From NCBI GenBank assembly GCA_033002965.1, contig JAURVB010013316.1:124001-188000 (forward strand): DNA of 64,000 nucleotides, read 5' to 3'. This document shows, piece by piece, positions 11,432 to 23,780 of this stretch (the stretch's first letter is position 1; each line of letters opens with the position of its first letter). The translations under genes were made by a program, and so were the position numbers. The notes under the pieces were generated by a model. That model was not told where the DNA came from and did no database searches. It saw nothing but the letters and a program-made list of their open reading frames with translations. The DNA is from Piper betle. Its lineage: Eukaryota > Streptophyta > Magnoliopsida > Piperales > Piperaceae.

Positions 11432-14400
11432 ATGTAGCATTGCCTTTTAGGGTGCTTCTCTTAAATCTCATTAGTTGATTGGATTTAATTGCCCATGTGA
11501 CATGTTTATAAATATAGATTGGGAGTTTGGGAGTTAGTTAAGAAGATTATGATTTTTTAAAGAAAAGGAGTCTAATGTTACAAGAATAAATCTTTTTTTC
11601 ACTCTAGTTCTTTTACAAGTAAGTATTTTTTATTTACGTCAAGTATTTGCAGATTTGCAGAGGGAACTCTATTCTACCTCTTCCGACAATGCGCTCTAAG
11701 CATCTTTGACATAGTAGAGAAATAAAGATAATGAAGATTGATTAATATTTTTTTATTTAAAAAGCCTATCTCTTAAAATTTAGCAAAAAACATTAAGAAC
11801 ATAAAATAGCAAAAGATTAAGATCAAACTTTCCCATCGTTCAGGGAGAGAGGAAGTTGAAGTGTAGGAGGGTGGGAATTTTAACTTTTTATGTGTATTAG
11901 TTGACGAGAGCCGTAGATATCAGTCGTTTTATTTTACATCCAACGGTAACAGCATTGGAGAACGCACAACAATTATAAGTTAAGGTGGCATACGTAGGTG
12001 AATTTTTCTATCTAACAGAAGAACAAGTCGTCCTTCAACTCACTTGCAAAAATAATGAAAAGTATTCTTCAAGCGGACCTGACTTCGAGTTTTATACTCA
12101 GATTCATCTCAACCAAACATTTTTGACCGAAAAAATTTGATTTAGTTAAATAGTATCGTTTCTTAAATCTCAATGCCCATGAATAATTGAACTTAGAACA
12201 GTAGAAAGTCGTGCGGGAGTTTATTTGGTCTTTGCTCATCACAGTTGTTGCCCAATTATTGTTACCAAATATTTTAACCCCGCTATTGCGAGACTCTTCC
12301 ACGGCTAGTAAACAATAGCAACGTGATGGCTAAGATCTATTAATATAGAGATATAAAATAATATATATTTTGAATACAAAAGTCTATCAGGCTAATTGTG
12401 GTACGGGACTTTTGGCATTAGGGGGATTATTGGACCCAAATAGCCATACCAGCTACACAATCTATCTCCTTAGCCTGTACTTGAATTGATTACACACGGA
12501 CTAGCTAATAATATGGTCTCCTACTACTTCCACAATCACTAGGCCTTCAATGCACGACTTTACAATTTTAATCATATTTTCCTAAATTAATTTATGATTT
12601 GATCATGTCCGTTTTAATGCCCCTTTTGTCAATCTAAGCGATCCGGATACGACCGGCCGCTTAAGGAGTGTTCGTTCGTGAACATCCTTTCTATCTCGGA
12701 TTCCACGGCTTTTAGTCCACAACCCGCCAAAGAGCTAACGCTAAACGGGTCCGGCCGAAAACGTCGCACACTTGTCCCCCTCTTTGTTGGCAACCTATAT
12801 ATATCGACGGCTTTAGAAAATAGAAAAATGAATATATAAAAGGATAATTATTAAAATGGCTGTCATTTATCATTTATGAGCACTGATTATTAGTGTAAGA
12901 GTATGCATGTGAGATTGGGGTCCTACTGGGGCTCTAAGTAGTTAGTCTGCAATTGAACTTAGACACTCATGATCAACATCACATTCAAAAAATATAGGAA
13001 TATCCTCTCAGGCATTAAAGGGAAATTTTGATAATTTAATGATCATTTGTGACGTTTTTAATTGTTTACAGTCATTTCAACACCTAACCACGAGACATTG
13101 TTTGGAGAAATTTATAGTGTCATTATCAGAGTTAAATTAACAGTTAACATCTGTAATTTTTTTAATATTAGATATTTTTTTGTAAACTAAAATTAATATG
13201 AATCTTTGAATTACGAGAAAGTCAGATCGATGATGATAAGGACAATTTTATTTAAATAAAAAAACTACACATTTATGATCAAAATGAACAGCTAAATAGC
13301 TGATATTTTTGTATAAGCTAGGACTTCACGTTCATAGTGAGCTAATATTTGTCATGCTAGGACTGAATTAAAGGCAGGAGGTCTGGGCTAGGAGTTGGGT
13401 CTAACTGCCAATGAGTATAAATGGACACAATCATCACACAAATGATATATATGGTCATTTATGTTACTGATTAATATTAGGTGAGAAAGTGCAGACGAGT
13501 GTTTTAAGTCCGCTCTTTATGAGCGTTTAAACCAGGTAGAATGTAGATTGATGTCATTTCTTCAGATGTACTTATACTACTATTCCCACGGAAATATGCT
13601 TGTTGGCTACATATTTAAGAGAGTAGAAGAAGTTGTCACACTCACTGAATATGGTAGCTAGCCTGGCCCCGGGTCCTAAAATCTTAATAGCCATTCACGC
13701 CACTGCCTAATTATTTATCACCTGACCCAACTAAATGAACTGCTTCATCTAAATGGGAAAAAGTTTGTTAGTACATATTATAGAATCCAATTTTTGAACA
13801 TCTCAACTATACGTACGAGTCGGGCTAAATTTGACCTTTCGAATAAAATTTTATTTGTTTTTATCGGTAGACCAACTAATTTCAACTCTTGAAATCTTCG
13901 TACAAATCCATTTCTTTTGTTTTTCATTGTAATAATTAATTATAATTCACTACATATTCGTGACGAGATTCAGTGACCAACTTCCTCAAGTTGATATATA
14001 TATATTTTTCAAAGCAAGCTATAACGGTAACAATTTGGTACAAAGTACAAATTAATAAATTAAGTTATTTTTAAAAAAATATTTAATTAAAATTAAAGAT
14101 CTCACTTCAATAAATATTATATGTGAGATTAAGTTAAAAAATTAAAAATATTTATATTTTATTCTAACTTATAAATAGTTTTTTACCCTGATTAGTATTA
14201 CATATGAGGTTAAACTGAAGAATCTTACAATAACTTTTATAAGTTGATTTGCAATAAGATCAACATGGGCGACATTTATAAAGGAAAGATCGATTGATCA
14301 TTCAATCCAAGTTGGATTGATCAATTCTTTAATCAAGTGGTTATCAACTCGTGTCTGCCACAAGAAAAGTTTGAAACCGATCATCAGATTGAATAATTGA

Positions 14401-15037
14401 GTGCCATAAAAGACAAAAAAAGGATCAGTTTGAAAAAAAACCAATTATTGATCACTATCACAGCGCGCGGTTGATTGACATATATGGCATCCTTAATTGG
14501 GGCTTGAAGACATTTGCTTTGATTCTGCATGATTAGAAAGTCATACACAACGTTCACTTTCTTTCAATGTTATCAATTTTCAAGAAATACCAACAAATTA
14601 TACATCTGATAAGAAGTCAACTTTCCACAATTAAAATCCAACTATCAATAATTTAGCTTGGCATGCACTATTTGTAGAAAATGATGTAGGCCACAAGGCC
14701 CGAGCCAGCTTGATTAATTGGTGTTTCTTGGATATGCACCCGCAATCTGGACATGTATGTAGTATATATATATATATATATAAAGCTTCAAACTTCTATT
14801 GCAATTCGCAAGTTACATTTGTGGTTGACCATATTATTTGAGATAATGCTTGAGATTACTTGATTTCAGATCAAGCATAGATTTTGATATTGAAAATATT
14901 GATAACTTTCATACAACCATTATTCTCAGTACTACATATATTAAAAGATAATCGCTCTCAACATCCAAAATAAACTTCGTAGGACATTTAATGATCATAT
15001 TAATCATGCATCATCAAAGCTTTAATCAAAGTTTGAC
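11432..15037. other. Intergenic region without a recognisable gene
   Basis: AT-rich DNA with only short open frames. A GC-balanced patch (about 12630-12790) and a (TA)n run (about 14762-14782) are present. A 77-codon minus-strand frame at 12069-12302 matches no family I know. Nothing else is supported. Confidence 0.6.
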
Positions 15038-16471
15038 TTAGTTGACCCTCCTGAAATTCCCTCTATTCTCTCCATTGCGTCCCCTGAGCGGGCTTATGTT
15101 CTCCATCTTGATCATGTCCGCCGCAAAATCGCCTACGAAGAGCCTCACATTCCTGCTATAAGCTCTCACCAGCCAGTCCTGCGACCCACCATTGAAAAGC
15201 TCTTGGTCGGAGTGGAGAAGACCACGCCGCACCTGCAAGTTCTGGAAGTAGTCGTTGCCGAATCGGTTGGGGGTCTGGATGTCGAGGGTGCGAGGTTGCC
15301 GTCGCCGCCGGATGCCGGACAGCGGGGGTCGATGTTGGTGTCGTTGTAGACTCGGTCGCGGAAGGTGGCGCAGCGGGCCTGGCCAATGGTGTGGCCGCCG
15401 GAGAGGGCCGTAATGTCGCGGGCGTTGAGGCCCTTCGCGGCGAACATGGAGATGAGGGTGGAGAGGCTGGCCGTCGGCGCGGGATCTGGCTGTTTGCATG
15501 GCTCTGACTGGCCGTCCGGGCGTCCCGCCAGCCGAACGGCACCGGCCACGACGGACCTCCTAGCTGCATGCATGTAAATTGCATGGCGATCGTTACTTTA
15601 ACCTATATATATATATATATATATATATATACCCACACATTCGCTACTTTGAAACAAGGAAATAACCTCTTTACTTCATAAAACATCGTATATTTGACGT
15701 ATGCGATACAAGCTCCCATAGGATGTCTTGACTTGATTAAGTCATTCCAATGTTCTTATCACTACTTATAAGGAGATATCTCCTACGTACAGAGGACATA
15801 TCTAGTGTAACCTTTTTCTTAGAGTTTTCTTATGTAACGTAATTGACATGTTTTATGATCAAATTTTTGTGTGTTGTATAGTATTTAGTGGGGGAAACTC
15901 TTTGTACGTCATTGGGAAAGCTTACCAAGACGACACCATCTCTAGCTGCAAGGGCAAGGATGTCGGCGAGACGGTGGAGTTGCAGGCGACCTCCACCTGT
16001 GTTTTAATGGAGTCGATAACCCCGTATCCGATGGCCTAGTTCCGATTAGGAAATTCATTCTTCTCCCCGGTGAATGTGGCAATATCGTCAAGTAGAACAG
16101 ATGCATCACAACCCTGTAACGCATTATCGAACTAGTTCACAAAAAATGCTCAGTTCCAAGAGAAAATATACATAGGAAGGTGCGTCTGATCATCATGAGA
16201 TTTACTGGTCAGTTCAAAGAGATAAGAATAAAGAAAGCTGATCCTCTTTGAGATTTACATTGACAAAGCAGTCCTGGAAGAAGAGCCGGAGTATGGAGAC
16301 ACCCATTGTGGGGCTCCTCCGCACCGTCTGTGTCATGACGCCACGCACAATGGCGGGCAGCCTTGGGCAGGTTCTGGCGTAGAAGTTGGTCGAGAGCTGG
16401 GCCTGGGCAAAACCAGCAAACAACATTGAAAACAAAGCTAAAGCTGTGAGGAACATAGATGCCATTCCCAT
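15038..16471 (-). pseudogene. Class III secretory peroxidase pseudogene
   Basis: Three exons (16471-16259, 16113-15926, 15563-15038) keep normal GT-AG junctions, so this arose by DNA duplication rather than retroposition. Exon 1 encodes a signal peptide (MGMASMFLTALALFSMLFAG) and the mature start QLSTNFYARTCP. The distal-His motif reads LRLFFQDCFVN: the catalytic histidine is Gln (CAG). Exon 2 (GCDASVLLDD) has an in-frame TAG after PNRN and a loss of about four bases that removes the Cys of VSCADI. Exon 3 keeps the proximal-His motif [13 protein letters not shown] but changes frame twice and lacks about ten residues after NDTNID. It ends with the usual RRVN terminus. Intact relatives oxidise phenolics in the cell wall; this copy cannot make an active enzyme. 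Confidence 0.92.
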
Positions 16472-16564
16472 AGGTTACTATAAATACTGATAACTTAATA
16501 GTTAAGTGGTGTTTGTGGAAGAATTGGCGTTGGACAATATATTGAGAAGAGCTTCACTTGTCAC

Positions 16565-16573
16565 CTTTATATA
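16565..16573 (-). promoter_or_regulatory. TATA box of the peroxidase pseudogene
   Basis: The minus strand reads TATATAAAG about 95 bases upstream of the ATG at 16471, leaving a plausible ~65-base leader. Confidence 0.5.
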
Positions 16574-17087
16574 GATAGTGAGCATGGATATGAGCAGATA
16601 ATGAATCACAAGAAGTTAGTTTTGATTTGTCAAACAACGCTGCCCTGCCGCAAATTTTGTGGCTGATTATCACGGTTCAAATCATAAAAAATTTAAAGAT
16701 TAGATTGACTATACCATTTGAAGATTATCAGAAAATGATTAGGAGACTCATTTAACATCAATGCTTTAATATTCATCATGTAAGGGAAACAATTGAAAAG
16801 AGATGCCGTTCTCATGTTCATTATATAAATTAAAAAATATTAACAAAATTGAAAATGTAGGTAAAAATATGCTTCTGATCTGGGTTGCAAGTAGACTCCA
16901 GTTAATTTGAGATATATGGGAAGATGTGCCTAGTTGAAATTACGCAAGGCAGACTTTCAAATAAGATTATATATAGAATAACTTCGAGATGAGCTTGGCC
17001 TGGGCAAAGTCAACCTATAGATGGGCATCTCTTTTTTATTTGATTGTCAGTTTTCAACATTTGACTTCTGAACAGGTGTCGACGGCA
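16574..17087. other. Intergenic stretch between the peroxidase pseudogene and the copia element
   Basis: AT-rich. The minus strand at about 16975-17010 reads DFAQAKLISKLFY, resembling the signal-cleavage region of the neighbouring peroxidase (GFAQAQLSTNFY), and may be a relic of a second copy. No gene is supported. Confidence 0.4.
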
Positions 17088-17092
17088 GTTCT

Positions 17093-17590
17093 TGTTGGAT
17101 TTTGGACGTGTGTTTATATATATATATATATAATTATATCATACGCTATTATTAAGGTTTGAGTCTAAATTAAATTAATCTATTAAAGATAAATATGTGA
17201 AGATATCATATAAGTATGGATAAATATCTATAGATATCATTTTTGTAATCTCTAATTTATGATGGGTTAAATTAGAAATTTGAAAGATACGGATAATATG
17301 GTTATACGAATAAATATGGTTATGCAAATAAATACGGTTATGGTCTCCGAATTCACCCTGTAGTTTTTTTTTTTTGGTATCTCATCATCCAGAAACTCTG
17401 GCTTTAGAGAACCAGTGCTGAATTTGGAAGATCAAAACCTAAAAAAGTCAAAAATTATTTTTTATTATTGATTTAGGTACGCTTCCGTTATTAAATTTTA
17501 TTTTCTTGATGATTTAATCTGAAGAAGGCTTTATTGATGATGGTTTTATCATCTATATAATTTGGTTAAAGTTAAAGTTTTTATTCAACA
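17093..17590 (+). repeat. 5' LTR of the copia element
   Basis: TG...CA termini, with homology to 28147-28612 along its whole length. Includes a (TA)n run and a duplicated GGTTATGCAAATAAA-like segment that accounts for part of the length difference (498 versus 466 bp). Confidence 0.9.
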
Positions 17591-17592
17591 AG

Positions 17593-17605
17593 TGGTATCA
17601 AAGCC
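17593..17605 (+). other. Primer-binding site of the copia element
   Basis: TGGTATCAAAGCC starts two bases after the 5' LTR. This is the standard copia site complementary to initiator-methionine tRNA, with one change. Confidence 0.8.
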
Positions 17606-18427
17606 TCTTCATATTAAATCATGAGGATTAATTTGATTTGTGTTTATTTATTTATTTTTTAATAAGTCACTCATCCACTTTGGTATCTTATTGAATAAAA
17701 GGGTGATATTATTCGTTCATTGATCAAATAATTTCGATCTTTGAGAAGTATTCTTTTATTTATCACTTTTATCCACGAGAACAAATTGATATAGTCTTCA
17801 ACTCATTAGGAGTAACCCTAAATTTTGCACTGTCAGTGGGTGAGGAAAATACAAGAAATTATATATGGGATATTTGTTCTCAAAACAAGTCCTTTTTTGG
17901 TAAAATATCAAATGAGAAAAATAAAGTTACAAAAGAAAAAAAAGGTTATAATTTCAGAAATTTCTAAATAAAGATATTTTTATAACCTTTTTAGTTTTAT
18001 GTTTGAGATTATTAATTCAAATTTTGGTTCATGTATGATTAATATTTTAAAATTTATTAAGGATGATAATATGCTGCACAAGTAGCCTCTTTTATAGAAA
18101 TTAATTTATTTTGAAATATTAAGACAGTGTGGGTATATGATTCATGTAAATACTGATCGGCCCCAAAGAAAGGTTAATATTTGATAGAATTATATATTTA
18201 TTTGTGATAATAAATATGAGATAATTATCAAACTTCCATGTGGATAATAAATCAGCCCAAAGGAAGGTTTATTATTTGACCGAATTTATTATCCATACTT
18301 GATTATTGCACTGAGAGTACCACTTATAAAATAATATATATGGCGATGGGATTAACCATTGTTTGAATTATTGATTATATTATGTGCATGTTATTTTGTT
18401 CTATTTTCAGTTAATCAATTTGCTTCT

Positions 18428-18990
18428 ATGATTTCTGCCAATATCAATTCAGTTCTGATACTTCAAGATAATTTTAAGGATTGGAAAGAGAGCATGGTGA
18501 TCATCCTCAGCTGCATGGATATTGACCTTGCTTTAAGGACTGAACAACCTGCTTTTCTTATGGATAAAAGTTTTATTGAGGAAAAACGAGACATTGAGAA
18601 GTGAGAACATTCAAATTGCATGAGTCTTATGATCATGAAGTGTAGGATTATAGAGACCTTTAGGGGGATGTGTCTGAAAGGTTACTACAGCCAGTGAGTT
18701 TCTTAAAGAAATTGAAAAGTATTTTGTAAAAAACAATAAGGCTGAAATAAATATGTTTTTGTCGAACTTGATTTCAATTAAGTTTAAAGGTAAAATAAGC
18801 ATAAGAGAGTACATCTTAGAGATGTCAAATATTGCTTCAAAACTAAAAGCATTAAGGTTAGAGCTATCTAAACATTTGCTCATGCATTTAATTTTAATTT
18901 CTCTTTCGGCATAATTCAATCAATTTAAGGTTAGTTACAACTGTTAAAGAGACAAATGGACTATTAATAAGCTCATTTTTTATTTTGTGC
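18428..18990 (+). pseudogene. Copia gag remnant
   Basis: Starts at the ATG of MISANINSVLILQDNFKDWK, the typical gag start of this copia group. It continues through shifted frames with LDLALRTEQPA-like and IREYILEMSNIASKLKALRL-like blocks. The frame is lost at 18602 and again later. The zinc knuckle is not visible. Confidence 0.8.
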
Positions 18991-19125
18991 AAGAAGAAGA
19001 AAGGTTGAAGTAAGAACATGCTAAAAGTACTCACTTGGCCAGAATTTATCAGGTTAAAATAAGAAGAAAATCAATCTTGTTCATTTAGAAATAATAAGTT
19101 TAGTCTTTTTCTAAATTCAAATATT

Positions 19126-19658
19126 GTGGGTACGAGTTTTTTGTCTTTTTATGATAAACTATATTTACTTGATACTATTACATCTTTTAATAAAACTTTA
19201 CATATGGGTTTAAGTGGTACGAAAAGAAAATTAACCAATGAAAATTCTGTTTTATTCTTGTACAAGCATTTAGGACACATTTCTAAACAAAGAATTGAAC
19301 AACTTATATCAGATGAAATTCTTGATTTTCTTAATTTATTAGATTTTCAAATCTGTATTGAGTGCATTAAGGGAAAACAAATAAATATAAGGAGAATAAG
19401 TGTCAATAAATCTTCAAACGTCTTAGAACTAATAAATACGGACATTTGTGGGCCATTTTTTATCACTTCTTGGAATGGTCAATAATATTTTATTACGTTC
19501 ATATACAGATTATTCTTAGTTATGGTTACTTTTATCTCATTCATAAAAAGTCTCAAGCATTGAACGTGTTTAAGGAATATAAGGCTGAAGTTGAGAACCA
19601 ACTTGACAAAACCATTAAGGCTATCAGATCTGATCATGGTGGTGAATACTATAGTAGA
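19126..19658 (+). pseudogene. Copia GAG-pre-integrase and integrase, N-terminal part
   Basis: Contains LYKHLGHISKQRIEQLI and the paired cysteines CIECIKGKQ (zinc-binding HHCC region), then TDICGPF and IKAIRSDHGGEYYSR of the catalytic core. The reading is cut by the insertion that begins at 19659; the peptide resumes at 22515. Confidence 0.85.
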
Positions 19659-19659
19659 T

Positions 19660-19690
19660 GTAAAACCCGTGACTCGAGTCAGGGTTTTAC
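19660..19690. repeat. Terminal hairpin of copy 1
   Basis: GTAAAACCC and GGGTTTTAC pair around a GACTCGAGTC palindrome, a near-perfect inverted repeat at the extreme 5' end. Copy 2 retains a variant at its corresponding end (about 26675-26708). Confidence 0.8.
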
Positions 19691-20109
19691 GTTACTGAAC
19701 CAGTCGATTCGACCGTTGGTTCGAGTCGAGTCAGTTTCATGAACCGCGTGCTGAGTCGAGGCCAGCCGTGAGTTATGAGCGATGAGAGTCAGGTGTACCT
19801 GAATATATGATGATAATGTCGAGAAGATGGTGAGAAATGAGTTATCAGAATATATGAAAGTATGCAGTATTTTTTTCTTTTTATATGTTTGATCGAAGAA
19901 ATAGTTTTAGGCCGAATAACGCGTTAGGACACGTTGGATTATATTCGGGTGGGTTATTAGTTATAGAGCATGCCATTTGGATGTTGTTGTGTTTGTTTTA
20001 TTTTATGGAATTTTTCCATATTTTTCTAGATTTTTTTTAGAATTTATTACGAACTAGTTATTATTTTGACTCGAGTAGGAATCGAGTCAATACTTAATTA
20101 CAAAACTGC

Positions 20110-20815
20110 CATTGAGGGTATTTTTCTCCCTCCCGACCCTTCTTCACCCAAACCCTCGCCGCCCCTCGTGTTCGCCGCCGCCACTGACGTCGTACTGCCG
20201 CCGATCAACGCCGCCCCGCCTCGCCGTGCCGTCGCCGTGCCGCCACGACCAGACCCCGGCCACCGACTCGCCTGCCGGCGCGCCGCCACGATGCCACGAA
20301 GCCGCCTCGGCCGTCGCCACTTCGAGCCTGGATTCCGCCGCCGTCCGGGCCGCGCCGCCGCCGCTGTGACCCCGACGACCACCCCTCGCCGTCGCCGACA
20401 TTTCCCCCACCATCCCGAGCGCCGTCGAGGCCGGCCGGAGCCCCGATCGGAGCACGCCGCCACCGCCGCCGCCCATTTTCGACGCCGCCGTCGACGGCCA
20501 TCGCCGCCTCGGTTACCCTGTTTGACACCACCATCGGACCGAGCTCGTCGAGCTGGTGCCGATAGACCCCCTGATTGCCCTGTCCCGAATCATCGCCGGA
20601 AAACCGTCGGAATCCGCCGGAAAACCGCCGACACTCGCCGGAAAACCGCCGGAACCGCCGGAAAATTGGATTCGTGGGAAATTCGCCGGATCATCCGCCG
20701 AACGCACCCGGTCCAATCTGATCGGACTTCGGACGCCGCTAGGCGCCGAATTCGAGTTTCGAGCCACGAAACGGGAACCCTAGCCGTCGCCGATTTTCGA
20801 CGACGCGAGGTATAA
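20110..20815. repeat. GC- and CpG-rich island inside copy 1
   Basis: About 700 bases dominated by CCGCCG-type sequence. They include a short tandem array of CGCCGGAAAACCGC-like units (about 20593-20670). Open frames occur on both strands because stops are rare in such sequence. They are not conserved in frame with copy 2, so I do not call them genes. Confidence 0.75.
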
Positions 20816-22514
20816 TTTATTTTAATTTAATTTTTTAAAAGTATTGATTATTAGAATTACATGCTAGGATTGGTGAATTGTGTGTTATAATAATATATAT
20901 AAATGTAGATTTGATTAAGGATAAAATATGAAATTTGTTGATTAAGTGGTGTTAAAAATGGAGGTTAAGAAACCAATTAGGGTAACTAGGTAATGATCAT
21001 GATTAATGCAAACTAACCTAAGTAGACTTGCTAGAATTGATATAGGTTGATGTGTGTTGATTGATGCGTGATTGTGTTGATTGTGTGTGTATGCTATAGG
21101 ATGTGTGATTCATCATGCGGGCGTTAGTTTTTAGCTTGATTGTGTAGGTACGGTGTAGGAGCTCGCCGCCTAGGCGCGTGGACCCGTTTGGAGCTTCTAC
21201 CAGGTCCGTTTAGGACTCGTTCTCTGATTTACGCTACTCTCTTGTGTATTTGATTTATTATGTGCAGGACGAGTTAAGTGGCGTTTTATCGAATCCCACT
21301 TAACTCGGGCCATTTAGCCAACGATTTTTCGGATTAATAACCCTCGAGGATGAGATCCCTCGAGTTTGTTTTCGAACTTCAGATCCAGCTCACGTTGCCT
21401 TCGGGCCTATTGTATAAATCCCAACCCAGACCTATATATATGTATAGTTTTCGTGTTTTTGTGAGAGACTGAATGAGGGAAATCTGACTACCGTGCTACG
21501 CGAGCGGGCACGTGTGTGTCGACAGTGGGCTCTGGAATGGTGTGCGGGCCGTTTCATTCCCGAGGGATCCTGACAACTCCACCTTTGAGTTCCTCAAACC
21601 CGGAGAAGTGTGGAGGTTCACGGGTACTGCATTGCAGCGCATGTCTAGACTTGTGGTTTCAAAGGGTACTGAAGGCGACTGCCTGAGAGTACTCGGCCTT
21701 CGTGCTCAAGGCCAGGAGTAATATGGAAGGTGCAGAGGGCGGAAAGGAATGAGATTTGACGCGAGAAGCAATAGAGAAATGGCCGAGGCATGAGAATGTG
21801 AAAGATAGGGGACGCTGTCGACCCGAGGGCGACGGCTCCCGTATGTGCCCTGATGAGAGTTCTTGAGGAAGTATATGGTTTTCATTCAACAGGAGAGTTT
21901 GCTCTCCTGTGCCAGATTGATATTAGTTATTTTCCGGGCCGGTAACACTCGTTACTGACGGTTTTTCTATATATATGTAGGTGAGGAATGCGAGCGATGA
22001 AAGTTGTCGGGACTACGGAGGAGCAGCACGGAACCGCGCACACATGTACCTGCCGCGTGTAATCTATAATGATGGTGTGTTATTGTTACGTGAATGATAA
22101 TTTTGATGTGTTTGCTTGAGATGAATTACTTGTTATGAAACGAACTGATAAATATGAATGAGTAGGGAGCCTTGGAGTTCAGACTCGGCTCGGGTAAAAA
22201 CGAATGAGATAATGATTTAATGTCATGGTAGATTGTTATGTGTTATCGTATTTTTATAAAATAGTATATATTTTCTTTTGGTTTCGCATTTGTTGTTTTG
22301 TCTTATTTTGCTTGTACATCATAGCATGCATGTAGGACCGCGTTAGAACCCAATTGTTCCCATTCATGCATTTCACATTTGCATCTCCATCTTGAAACGC
22401 CGAGAGTAGATCCTGGTCGGCTTAACCGAATCTAGTAGATTAGCGAACGGTTCGGTCGCCGGTGACATTTCCGGGTCGGTTCACGGGTGAGCCGAAATGG
22501 GGTGTTACAGTAGA

Positions 22515-23034
22515 TATGATGGATCAGGTGTACAACGCCCAAGACTATTTGCCAAATTCTTAGAAGAGTGTGAAATCATCCCACAATACACAATGTTAGG
22601 TACTCCTAGCAATGATTGGTATTGGTAAGAGACGAAACAGAACATTAAAAGACATGGTGAGAAGTATGATTGCTCATACAACTTTACTTGATTCACTCTA
22701 AGGGTGAGGCACTAAAGACAATAACATATCTTCTTAATAGAGTACCAACAAAGGCAACAGTTAAGACCCCTTATGAATTATGGACTAGAAAAAAACCCAG
22801 TATTAAGCATTTATACATTTGGGATTGTCCAGCTAAGGCAAGGCCTTATAGGGCAAATGAAAAGAAATTGGACTTAAGAATAGATAGCAGTTATTTTATT
22901 GGGTACTCTGAATGGTCTAGAGGGTATAAATTTTATGATCCCACAATATGGTCATTCTTTAAGACAGGAAATGCCCATTTCTTTGAGGATGTTGAGTTTG
23001 GAAGGGGAAATAAAGTTAAAGACTTTGTCTATTA
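22515..23034 (+). pseudogene. Copia integrase, C-terminal part
   Basis: Resumes the interrupted peptide with YDGSG. It then carries ALKTITYLLNRVPTKATVKT and TPYELWTRKKPSIKHL (22670-22800), the conserved copia integrase tail, and YFIGYSEWSRGYKFYDP. A stop follows at 23033. Frames are shifted between 22590 and 22690. Confidence 0.85.
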
Positions 23035-23329
23035 AGAAGAATCTGATTCTCTTCCCATGATTGTTCTTGACAATTATCAGGATCATATTCCTAATGTTGC
23101 TCAACAAAAAATATTAGAATTACAAGACAATGTCCAGAATCTCCCTAATCAAGTTATACTTGAAGAGCAAACTCAACAACCTCAAAAGCAAATGTCATTG
23201 AGGAGATCCACAAGAAAAAAGAAATGCAATTTCAGAGGATTATATCATCTTTCTCCAAGAACACGAGGATAATATTGGAATGGTGGAAGATGATCCAATC
23301 AACTTTTATAAGCCATTAAGAGTTCTAAT

Positions 23330-23775
23330 TCTAAAAAGTGGATTGATGCCATGAATGAAGAGATGAAGTCTATGAAAGCTAATAGTGTTTGGGATCTTGT
23401 TCCATTGCTTGAAGGTGCGAAACCTATTGGTTGTAAATAGATATTTAAAACCAAGAGTGATTCGAAAGGTGATGTAGAAAGATATAAGGCTCGTCTTGTT
23501 CCAAAGGGCTTTACTCAAAAGGAAGGCATCGATTATAATGAGATTTTATCTCCAATTTTATTGAAAGACTCGTTCAGAATAATTATGGCATTAGTGGCAC
23601 ACTTTGACCTTGAGTTACATCAGATAGATGTAAAGACAATGTTTCTAAATGGTGACATTGATGAAACAATTTATATGGTGCAACCAGAAAACTTTGTATC
23701 AAGAGATTCAAAAAATATGGTTTGCAAATTAAAGAAATCCATCTATAGACTTAAGCAGGCTTCTTGTCAGTGGTA
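23330..23775 (+). pseudogene. Copia reverse transcriptase, N-terminal part
   Basis: Shows the RT start WIDAMNEEMKSMKANSVWDL, then ERYKARLVPKGFTQKEGIDY and DLELHQIDVKTMFLNGDI, ending SIYRLKQASCQWYH where the second insertion interrupts it. At least one in-frame stop occurs (GCK-stop-IFK near 23439). Confidence 0.9.
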
Positions 23776-23780
23776 TCACA

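Larger units (their letters stand above)
19659..22509 (+). mobile_element. 2.85-kb LTR-like insertion, probably a solo LTR (copy 1)
   Basis: Starts TGTAAAACCC and ends GGGTGTTACA (TG...CA with imperfect inverted ends). It is flanked by perfect GTAGA duplications at 19654-19658 and 22510-22514. The copia integrase peptide resumes exactly after it. There is no internal terminal repeat, primer site or protein domain, which fits a solo LTR from a long-LTR element, or a non-autonomous derivative. It holds a strongly GC-rich block. Copy 2 at 23781-26709 belongs to the same family, inverted. A Tekay/Del-type chromovirus LTR is possible, but I cannot confirm it. Confidence 0.85.

Noticed and set aside
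12630..12830. Possible promoter with TATATATA near 12800
   Set aside because: No open frame, leader or recognisable exon follows on either strand.
20066..20815. Long open frames (up to about 250 codons) in the GC-rich island of copy 1, and their counterparts in copy 2
   Set aside because: Open on both strands because stops are rare in CCG-rich sequence. The best-matching peptides in the two copies lie in different frames, so there is no sign of coding constraint.
19659..22509. Interpreting copy 1 as a full autonomous transposon
   Set aside because: No primer site, protease, RT, integrase or transposase block could be read in any frame; only TG...CA ends and 5-bp duplications.
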